DNA of 51,759 nt from Spirochaetales bacterium. GTDB lineage: Bacteria > Spirochaetota > Spirochaetia > SZUA-6 > JAFGRV01. Positions 42,530-49,646 of the stretch are shown piece by piece. The notes under the pieces were generated by a model. That model did no database searches. It was not told the origin of the DNA and was given only the letters and a program-made list of their open reading frames with translations. Position numbers and translations under genes: made by a program. The stretch covers positions 1 through 51,759 of the forward strand of contig JAFGHO010000129.1 in assembly GCA_016930085.1 (NCBI GenBank). Reading direction: 5' to 3'. Every line of letters starts with the position of its first letter. The stretch's first letter is position 1.

Positions 42530-42895
42530 ATGAAAAAAATTTTGGTTGTGGATGATATCCCGAAAATGAGAAAAGTAGTCAAAACAACCCTGGCGAAAAA
42601 AGGGTACGAAGTGATCGAGGCCTCCGACGGCATAGAAGCAGTCGATATTATCGATCGGGACAACATCGATCTCGTGATCATGGATGTTGTCATGCCTCAA
42701 TTCGGCGGAATTTCATCCCTGGCCGGATTTAAAGAGATTTTCAAACAGACAAAAGTCATCTTCATGACGGGAAAATACAGGGAGGATTCGGAGGAATTCC
42801 GGACACTCGCCCGGGATCTCGGGGCGTTGCATGTGCTTTTCAAACCATTTAAAAAAACTGAGTTGCTGTCAATTGTCGGAGAGATACTGGCGTAG
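42530..42895 (+). CDS. Stand-alone CheY-like receiver
   Basis: The protein is 121 residues from the ATG at 42530 (GGAGGAGG six bases upstream). It is a single receiver domain with the acidic pair DD near 8-9, the phosphoacceptor Asp in IMDVVMP (about 54), the Thr of FMTGK and the Lys of FKPFKK. No output domain follows, so it works by binding a partner, like CheY. The gene for a GHKL-type ATPase lies 110 bases downstream in the same direction. Its kinase partner is unknown; the LacI-receptor kinase at 5760 has no receiver of its own. Confidence 0.92.
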   Translation: MKKILVVDDIPKMRKVVKTTLAKKGYEVIEASDGIEAVDIIDRDNIDLVIMDVVMPQFGGISSLAGFKEIFKQTKVIFMTGKYREDSEEFRTLARDLGALHVLFKPFKKTELLSIVGEILA

Positions 42896-43005
42896 CGGAA
42901 ACGCTTTTTATAACCGGGATGTCGGGACGAGCGGCGGTTTTACTTTTTTATATGTCGAAAAGGCCGGGATGTGAAATCCCCGACCCGGACACGATATAAG
43001 GAAGA

Positions 43006-43845
43006 ATGGATGTGTCGAAGAAGAAATTGAATTACGAAATCAGTATCCAGGAAGAGCCGGGCGCGGGAAATGTGCAATTGGTCGTGCAGATCAACAAGAA
43101 TATCGAAGAAAAAGAATTTTTTATTTTATTCAGTCTTATCGAAGAATACAACATGATTCTTTCCATAAAAGACATAATTGAAGCGAAATACGATATACTA
43201 AAAAAGATGTCGATGAAAGAAATTTATTACCCGCGTGAGGGAATGATCGCGTGCGTAACGGTGATAAAGGATTTTGATAAAACCTATATCAACTACCTGA
43301 AATACTATTTCAAAAACAAACTCATCTATTTTATCGGCAAACAGGATAAAGAATTACAAAAAAAAGCGGAAATTCACCTGGAATCGATAGGCTTTATCAT
43401 ATCCGAACTCGTTGACAACGCCTTTACCTATCCTTTCGAAAAATACCTGATGCAGCATCCGGACTTACACAACAAGCTTCAAAACGTTCCCCTTGATGAG
43501 AAATACAGAAATGTAAAAAAAACAGATAAGCGATACCATTTCAATGCAACCATATTTTTCGAGGCAAAACTGAAAAACAACAATAAAGAACTCGTTATCG
43601 GCATTTCGAATGAAGCCGACATTTCCGAAAGTACCCTCGAAATGATAAATAAAAAAATCAATGACCAGCTTGTGATTCCTGAGGTCTTTGACGAATCCAA
43701 ATACAGGAATCCATACAAGGAAACGAGTGGATTCGGCCTGACAATGGTGCGGTCGATTATCGAAAGTATTAACGGCAGCATCGTCAGTTTTTATGATCAG
43801 GATCTCGGCAGATTCGTTGTCGAGTTCGCGATCGGTCTCGATTAA
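43006..43845 (+). CDS. Degenerate GHKL-type ATPase protein
   Basis: The 279-residue cytoplasmic protein has an N-terminal region of unknown fold (1-110, with a conserved-looking KEIYYPREGMIACVTV strand). A histidine-kinase-like ATPase follows: an N-box ELVDNAFTYP near 137-146 and a G-box SGFGLTMVRSIIESINGS near 245-262. The usual DxGxG box is replaced by ISNEADIS, and no phosphoacceptor histidine domain is seen. It may bind ATP as a switch (like anti-sigma kinases) or be an inactive kinase paired with the receiver upstream. AAGGAAG lies just before the ATG. Confidence 0.75.
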   Translation: MDVSKKKLNYEISIQEEPGAGNVQLVVQINKNIEEKEFFILFSLIEEYNMILSIKDIIEAKYDILKKMSMKEIYYPREGMIACVTVIKDFDKTYINYLKYYFKNKLIYFIGKQDKELQKKAEIHLESIGFIISELVDNAFTYPFEKYLMQHPDLHNKLQNVPLDEKYRNVKKTDKRYHFNATIFFEAKLKNNNKELVIGISNEADISESTLEMINKKINDQLVIPEVFDESKYRNPYKETSGFGLTMVRSIIESINGSIVSFYDQDLGRFVVEFAIGLD

Positions 43846-43861
43846 CCAAAAACAAGCGGGG

Positions 43862-45787
43862 CTATACCTCCCCCTTCCTCACTCGCTGCGCGACAAGAAT
43901 GAGGTTTCGCAGATCTTCCGTGCTGCGGGTCTTCATCCAGTGATGTTCGAAATCCTTGTTCTGCATAATCTGTGCGATCGCCATAAGTGCCTGGAGATGA
44001 AAATTCCGTTCATCCCTTGTCCCCGCAAGCGCGAAAACCACATTCACGAGGGGAATCGAAGACCCGAAACGGATGCCCGGCTTTGAGCGGACAACGACCA
44101 TATCGAATTTATGTTCGCCGTCGATGATGATATGGGGAATGGCCAGCCCCGGAAGAACGGCTGTTGTCGAATCCTTTTCCCGTTTCCTGAAAAGGGTATT
44201 GATTTTTCGCGCGGAAATCCCGAATTTCTCGTAAAATATTTCAGAAAGCATCGAAAAAAGATCGTCTTTGTCAGTTTCTTCGGTGATATCGGCGAAGACA
44301 GCGTTTTTTATGATCCTGTCGAATCTGTCTTCGATTATCCGGTCGCGTTCGATAAGGATCTCACGGAGTTCTTCCGTCAGCCGTGTCGTCCGGATTTCCT
44401 TTGACGTGACCCTTTCGACAACGCAGATGAGTGCGGAATCACGCTTACTGCGAGACTTGGAATATAAAAGATACCAGAGGAGTGAAAGAAGGAAAAAACC
44501 GGCGGTGATACCGAACGTGACCATCCCACCAAGGGGCCCTCTTTCAACGATCATTTCCACCCCGATTACCGCGATAAGAAAAAAATAGAGAACGATCCCC
44601 GCGATATTGATATACGGATACAAAGGCGTTTTAAACGTCGGTTTGTACGAAACGATTTTACTTTCCCTCATGAGAATAACCGCCACATTGACAAAAGAAA
44701 AATTGATCAGCATCATCGTTGATGCGACCTTGACGAGACTCTCGATATCGAGAAAAGCGATAACCCCCGTCATCAGCGCGGCTGTCAGGATAAGGGAGAC
44801 GACCGGCGTTTTGAACCGGAGGCTGACCTTCGCGAGCATCGAAGGAAGCAGAGCGTCGTTTGCCATCGCGAAAGGGTTCCGGGATGCGGCAAGAATTCCG
44901 GCGTTTCCGGTCGTTATAAACGCGAGCATGGCGGCCGTGGTAAGGGCGATAAAACCGATGTTTCCGGCAAATACCCCCGCTCCCCTGGACAGCGGGATCA
45001 GTGTCTGCCCGAAACTTTCGGCGTCGAGAAGACCGACGGTAACGAAGACACTCAGCACATAAAACAGTATGACGACAAAAAAAGCGGTAAACATCCCTTC
45101 GGGAATCGTGTGGCGGGGATTCTTGATTTCACCTGCAACGGATACAATTTTCGTCAATCCGCCGAATGAAATGAAGATCATACCGGTCACCGTAACAAGC
45201 GATATCCAGCCGTTCGGCAGGAAGGGCGTATAACGCAAAACATCGATATGGCCCATTCCCAGGAAAATATAGACGATAAGGATGGAAAGAAGACCGAACA
45301 CGAGGATCACCTGGAACTTGCCGCTTCCCTTCACACTAAGGATATTAAGCAGCGTGAATAAAAGAGTGAAACCGATCGCGACCGCCTTGATTGTCGTATC
45401 CGAAAACCCCTGAAAAAGCGGGCCTAAAAAAATGCCGATACCGACCAGCGCGAATGCGCTTTTAAGACTGAGAGAAAACCAGTCGGCAAACCCGGAGAAC
45501 GTACCGAAAAGCGGACCGAAACTTCTGTGTATGAAAAAATAATCCCCGCCCGAACGGGGCATGGCGGTTGCCAGTTCAGCTTTGGCAAGCATGGCGGGAA
45601 TCATTAAAATACCCGCGATAATATAGCCCAAAATAATGGCGGGACCGGCGATACCGTAGATAACCGCGGGAAGGACAAAAAGACCGGAACTTATCATGGC
45701 CCCGCTTGCCAGACTGAAAACATGAACATGACCGAGTTGTTTTGTCATTGCCGGCCGTCCGCCGGCATCTGACGGTTTACTCGCCAT
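43862..45787 (-). CDS. Amino-acid permease fused to a PTS EIIA-type domain
   Basis: The 641-residue protein has an APC-superfamily transporter (about 15-445, 12 helices, with SGLFVLP after the first helix and the FISFGGLTKI core). A charged linker (about 446-484) leads to a type 2 PTS EIIA domain (about 485-641). That domain has the phosphorylation site His552 in LPGLAIPH and a VVFALAGTRDERNFHLQAL segment. EIIA-Ntr-like domains on non-PTS permeases are known and are thought to couple transport to phosphotransferase or nitrogen status. A solute of amino-acid type is expected. The phosphate donor is not in the window. The ATG has a GGAAGG site. Confidence 0.92.
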   Translation of the reverse strand: MASKPSDAGGRPAMTKQLGHVHVFSLASGAMISSGLFVLPAVIYGIAGPAIILGYIIAGILMIPAMLAKAELATAMPRSGGDYFFIHRSFGPLFGTFSGFADWFSLSLKSAFALVGIGIFLGPLFQGFSDTTIKAVAIGFTLLFTLLNILSVKGSGKFQVILVFGLLSILIVYIFLGMGHIDVLRYTPFLPNGWISLVTVTGMIFISFGGLTKIVSVAGEIKNPRHTIPEGMFTAFFVVILFYVLSVFVTVGLLDAESFGQTLIPLSRGAGVFAGNIGFIALTTAAMLAFITTGNAGILAASRNPFAMANDALLPSMLAKVSLRFKTPVVSLILTAALMTGVIAFLDIESLVKVASTMMLINFSFVNVAVILMRESKIVSYKPTFKTPLYPYINIAGIVLYFFLIAVIGVEMIVERGPLGGMVTFGITAGFFLLSLLWYLLYSKSRSKRDSALICVVERVTSKEIRTTRLTEELREILIERDRIIEDRFDRIIKNAVFADITEETDKDDLFSMLSEIFYEKFGISARKINTLFRKREKDSTTAVLPGLAIPHIIIDGEHKFDMVVVRSKPGIRFGSSIPLVNVVFALAGTRDERNFHLQALMAIAQIMQNKDFEHHWMKTRSTEDLRNLILVAQRVRKGEV

Positions 45788-45936
45788 GAAACAGATCCTT
45801 CCCTTCCTGTTTGGTTTTTAAATGGAAACGGAAGACTCTCCAAAGCTCGCGGCCGCCGACACCGGCCGCCGCTTTACGTCCCCTACTATCATCATAACCG
45901 CTCATATATGAACCGGAGACCGATTCCGGATGCGGA

Positions 45937-46278
45937 TTACACTTTCCAGAGTTCCTTTAGTTTATCGAAAAATTTTTTTTCAGCCGGTGCCGGTAATCCG
46001 TCCCGTAATGAAATTTCGTCAAGATGTTTGAGAATGATTTCCCTAGAGGCTGAGGAAGTTATCTTTTGTGCATATTCCCGGAAATCTTCATTACTCGACA
46101 ACGTTTCTTCAAACTCGTTAAGGCAGGAGTCGAAATCATCAAACCCTTCACGGCCCGAAAGCTGATCGATATCGGTAAGTTCGGAAGGCGATATGTTTCC
46201 GTCCGCCAGGACCATCGTTTTAATACAGCCTGCAAGAAATACCTTTTCATCATGATTGAGCTTTTCAATATCTGACAT
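45937..46278 (-). CDS. TerB-like helical protein
   Basis: The protein is 113 residues from the ATG ending at 46278 (AAAGGAGAG upstream; a longer start fourteen codons earlier lacks a site). The helical sequence with an ADGNISPSEL acidic turn is typical of TerB-like domains, which bind metal or link stress proteins. No tellurite-resistance genes are near. Cytoplasmic. The function remains open. Confidence 0.7.
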   Translation of the reverse strand: MSDIEKLNHDEKVFLAGCIKTMVLADGNISPSELTDIDQLSGREGFDDFDSCLNEFEETLSSNEDFREYAQKITSSASREIILKHLDEISLRDGLPAPAEKKFFDKLKELWKV

Positions 46279-46419
46279 GCTACTCTCCTTTGCAGCAAAA
46301 CTATACATAATATACCGCATTTATGCAAGTCCGGGCCGCCCCGTTACGACGCGCCGTTCGCCGTGATAAAATAAAACCGGTTCATCCGTCCGTCTTCCGG
46401 TTCACACTATCCCCGGCCG

Positions 46420-47127
46420 TCAAAGATACTTGTGTTTTTTACAGAAATCGACGATATAGGAGACCGTTTCATCCGGGGTATCGGTCAAAACAAAGCGCCC
46501 GATATCTTCAGGGGATATGCAGCCGTGTCCGAGCAATGTTTCCTTTATCCATTCTAAAAGCCCTTTCCAGTACTCTTTCCCGTGGAGGGCGACGGGAAAA
46601 GGTTTTATCTTTTCCGTCTGGATAAGGGTAAGCGATTCGAAAAGTTCGTCAAGTGTTCCGAACCCGCCGGGGAAAATCACATAGCCCACGGAATATTTCA
46701 CGAACATGAGTTTACGGACAAAAAAATACCGAAAACTTATATCGATATCCTGATACCTGTTCGGCTCCTGTTCGAACGGAAGTTCGATATTGCACCCCAC
46801 CGAGGTTGAGGCTCCCTTGAATCCCCCGAAATTTCCCGCTTCCATGATGCCCGGTCCCCCGCCGGTAATGACCGACAGCCCCGCGTCCGAAAGCATCTCC
46901 GCCGTTTTTGCCGCCTCCTGCCAGTAGCGGTCTTCTTTTTTAAGCCGCGCGGAACCGAAAATGGAAATCGCGGGCCCAAGACCGGACAACGCGTCGAATC
47001 CCTCGACAAACTCACCGAGTATCCGTAAAACCCGCCACGGATCGGTCTGGGTAAAATCCGTTTCATCCCGTTTCTTGAATTTGAGAAGTTCGTGGTCTTC
47101 ATGCACCTTCCCGTTTTTCTTCTTCAT
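46420..47127 (-). CDS. LOG-family protein (TIGR00730-like Rossmann fold)
   Basis: The 235-residue protein has the nucleotide-binding motif GGGPGIMEAGNFGG and the catalytic PGGFGTLDELFE of the LOG/lysine-decarboxylase-like family. Members hydrolyse nucleoside 5'-monophosphates to release the base (cytokinin riboside-monophosphate phosphoribohydrolase in plants). The bacterial role is usually unclear. The N-terminus is lysine-rich. The motifs are intact, so activity is likely. Its stop lies about 140 bases from the TerB-like gene. Confidence 0.9.
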   Translation of the reverse strand: MKKKNGKVHEDHELLKFKKRDETDFTQTDPWRVLRILGEFVEGFDALSGLGPAISIFGSARLKKEDRYWQEAAKTAEMLSDAGLSVITGGGPGIMEAGNFGGFKGASTSVGCNIELPFEQEPNRYQDIDISFRYFFVRKLMFVKYSVGYVIFPGGFGTLDELFESLTLIQTEKIKPFPVALHGKEYWKGLLEWIKETLLGHGCISPEDIGRFVLTDTPDETVSYIVDFCKKHKYL

Positions 47128-47180
47128 GACGATACATACTCCTTTTCATTATGGCCGGTACACGCCCGGCCGCACTGTTG

Positions 47181-47921
47181 TCAGAGACTTCCGAATACCT
47201 TTTTCAGGAGTTCCGTGACCCGTGCCGCGGGATCTTTTCTTATCTTCTTCTCCTCTTTGGAAAGCATCAGGAAAAGACCATCAAGCGCCCTGTTCGTTAT
47301 ATATGCGTCGAGGTCGTATTTAACCTTTTTTACGCCCGGAATCCCGTTATAGGTGTCGATGAGAAATTTGTACAATTTCGTCACCCCCAGTTTGTCCATC
47401 GCCTTTTTGACAACGGGAAAGAACACATCATAGAGTTTCTTCCTCGTTTTGTCTTCAAAATACCTCGTCGCCTCATCATCGGCGCCTTCCAGTATTTTTC
47501 TCGCGTCTTTCATCGTCATCTTTTTTATCGCGTCGACGAATATATCGACCGCCCCTTCCGCCGCCTTTTCCGCGGCATGGTTCATATCCTCGATAAACTT
47601 GTCCACATCCTTTTTAAAACCGATGGAACGCAGCTTTTTCGCCACATCGTTCAGATCCTTCGGGAGCGGAATGAATATTTCCTTGTTTTTAAAATAGCCG
47701 TTTTTTTTGGAAACGATCTCGACCGCTTTTTTTGTCCCGATTTCAAGGGCTTCCTTGAGACCCGCGATGATCGTTTTTTCATCCAGCTTTTTCTCCTTCG
47801 ATGCTCCCCCCGGTATAAGGTCGCCGACCTTATCCGGAATACCCACACACGAGGCTGCCAAAAACGAGAAAACGCTGACGCAAACAATAAAAACAAAAAA
47901 TCTCCCGACCGAATTGTTCAT
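47181..47921 (-). CDS. DUF4197 lipoprotein
   Basis: The 246-residue protein starts with a lipoprotein signal (SFLAASC, Cys25 as the lipid site) and a short linker. The helical DUF4197 domain follows (about 50-246), with GTKKAVEIVSKKNGYFKN, IPLPKDLNDVAKKLR and ALDGLFLMLSKEEKKIRKDPAARVTELL as marks. Such proteins sit at a membrane in the periplasm; their role is unknown. The ATG has a GGAGGTGAT site. Confidence 0.88.
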   Translation of the reverse strand: MNNSVGRFFVFIVCVSVFSFLAASCVGIPDKVGDLIPGGASKEKKLDEKTIIAGLKEALEIGTKKAVEIVSKKNGYFKNKEIFIPLPKDLNDVAKKLRSIGFKKDVDKFIEDMNHAAEKAAEGAVDIFVDAIKKMTMKDARKILEGADDEATRYFEDKTRKKLYDVFFPVVKKAMDKLGVTKLYKFLIDTYNGIPGVKKVKYDLDAYITNRALDGLFLMLSKEEKKIRKDPAARVTELLKKVFGSL

Positions 47922-48090
47922 ACATCACCTCCATATTTATTGTATTCCGATACCTCGGTATATAAGCCCGCGCCCCTCTTCTGCCTATCATATACCTTAC
48001 GATTATGTCAATTATCGCCCCCTTTGAGTCAATCGGTGACCGCCGCTTTCCCGGTACCGCTTTTTCACTACACCAGGATATTTCCGTTTC

Positions 48091-49314
48091 TCAACGGTCA
48101 TCCGCTGCGCCGATGACCGCTTCTTCTTTTTCGGCTTCAACCGGCGTGCATTCCCCGATCGAATAAACGGTCAACCGGATATTCCTCCCCAGACCCTCCT
48201 GAATCGATTTTTCAACCAGAACGGGATCGACGGGGGGCATCCCCTGTCTGTGAAGAAGGATGATTTCCACCTGCATCGGATCCTCCTTTTTCACATTCAA
48301 TGAATATATCCTGTCATCCGGCATCAATTCATGGACGGAAGAATAAACAACCTCCCGGTCCAGCCCCGATTGTATGGCATCGACGGCGAAATAAACAAGG
48401 GGGACCGAAATCAGACAGATGATAATGAGGGATACGATTACCTGTCCTATCGCCCGTACCCTCGCTTTCAAAAACTCTCCTTCGTCCTCCGCCTTCGGAT
48501 GAAGCCGGACAAGGTAAAAGACGACGAGGGCGGCGAGCGAGATCCCGGTAAGGTTGATCCCGTATAGAAGGGACGCCCCTTTTGCCATATCCCAGTTTCT
48601 GAGACCGATGCCGATCCCCACCGTACACAGCGGAGGCATCAGGGCGACCGAAATCGCCACACCCGGAATGGCCGACGAGACCCGTTTGTTAACAAAGGCG
48701 TACGCGCCGATCAACCCGCAGCAAAGCGCCACCATAACGTCGAAAAACGAAGGTTTGATTCGCGAAAGCATCTCCCCGGTGACGGAGATACCGGGAATGA
48801 AAAAGGACATTGCCGCGGTCACCCCGACGACGAGGACCGTCCCCTTGAAAAGGGTGGTTACGGCTTCGCGCAGCACTTTCCCCGATCCCCAGAGCATCCC
48901 CGCGGAAAATCCGAACAGCGGCCCCATAAGCGGGGCGACGATCATCGCGCCGATAATGACGGCCGGCGAATCGAGATAGAGTCCCGCCGTTGCGATAAGG
49001 CACGAGAGGATGAGAAGCACATAAAACTCGACCGTATCCGTGGCGCCGGAGACGACGGTTTCGTATGCCTCATACTTCTGGATCACCTGTCCCTTCCTGC
49101 TTTTATACAGTCGGTATTCGTCGATAAGCCCTCCCGGACCCTTTTTGAGGAAACCGCCGTTTTCCTCCTTCACCCGGGCAGCCAGGTGCGAGAAAAAACC
49201 TTTCTTCTTCTCCTTTTCCTTTTCTCCGGAAATAGCGGTGACCAGCTCGTTTTTTTCATCCTGTTCCTTCTGTTTTTCTTCTTTTTCCTTTTCCTTGTTT
49301 TTTTCCGTTTTCAT
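48091..49314 (-). CDS. DUF389 membrane protein (TIGR00341-like)
   Basis: The 407-residue protein has a Lys/Glu-rich N-terminus (about 1-70, likely cytoplasmic). A DUF389 membrane domain of five or six helices follows (about 95-310, with PAVIIGAMIVAPLMGPLFGFSAG and VSSAIPGVAISVALMPPLCTVGIG as marks), then a short soluble C-terminal ferredoxin-like domain. The function is unknown; these proteins have been suggested to act in transport. A GGGAG lies upstream of the ATG. The stop is close to the end of the DUF4197 gene's upstream region, so the two are probably separate units. Confidence 0.88.
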   Translation of the reverse strand: MKTEKNKEKEKEEKQKEQDEKNELVTAISGEKEKEKKKGFFSHLAARVKEENGGFLKKGPGGLIDEYRLYKSRKGQVIQKYEAYETVVSGATDTVEFYVLLILSCLIATAGLYLDSPAVIIGAMIVAPLMGPLFGFSAGMLWGSGKVLREAVTTLFKGTVLVVGVTAAMSFFIPGISVTGEMLSRIKPSFFDVMVALCCGLIGAYAFVNKRVSSAIPGVAISVALMPPLCTVGIGIGLRNWDMAKGASLLYGINLTGISLAALVVFYLVRLHPKAEDEGEFLKARVRAIGQVIVSLIIICLISVPLVYFAVDAIQSGLDREVVYSSVHELMPDDRIYSLNVKKEDPMQVEIILLHRQGMPPVDPVLVEKSIQEGLGRNIRLTVYSIGECTPVEAEKEEAVIGAADDR

Positions 49315-49646
49315 CGACGTTCTCTCCCTCTCTCACATACCTTACCCTCTACTCTAATTCATTACAATCGGTTTTTCACCTGTTTTTGATGAATAAATAC
49401 ACTTTTGCGGCAGAAAGCACCTGATTTGAATGTTGACTATTTTTTTTACACGAAGGGCTTCGGGAAGCCCGGGGCGAGAAGGACAGAAAACGAGGCTTCC
49501 CGGCAAAATAATTATTTACTCAACAAGTAATTATCTCATTTACCTTGTTTTAGGGGTATAAAAACCCTTGAAAAAGGTATGTTATTCGTAATCTCCCGGG
49601 GGTAAGCTTTTAAATAATTCTTATTTATTTTGAAAGGAGCGGAAAG
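49315..49646. other. Long leader region before the peptidase-like lipoprotein gene
   Basis: 332 bases without a gene. It is AT-rich on the right, with a set of alternative hairpins at 49455-49501, an AT-rich inverted repeat near 49508-49535 and a short stem near 49552-49568. TTGAAA (49568-49573) and TAATCT (49589-49594) are a weak promoter pair, 15 bases apart. Some of this could be a regulated 5' leader. Confidence 0.4.
49455..49501 (+). promoter_or_regulatory. Mutually exclusive hairpins in the leader
   Basis: GGGCTT (49455-49460) can pair with AAGCCC in the segment 49462-49470. That segment can instead pair as GGGAAGCC with GGCTTCCC (49494-49501). The two folds exclude each other, as in an attenuator or riboswitch-like device. 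It fits no known riboswitch class that I recognise. Confidence 0.3.

Noticed and set aside
47151-48116. 321-codon plus-strand frame opposite the DUF4197 gene
   Set aside because: Composition is that of an antisense reading, with runs of Phe and Arg. The opposite strand has a lipoprotein signal and a known domain.
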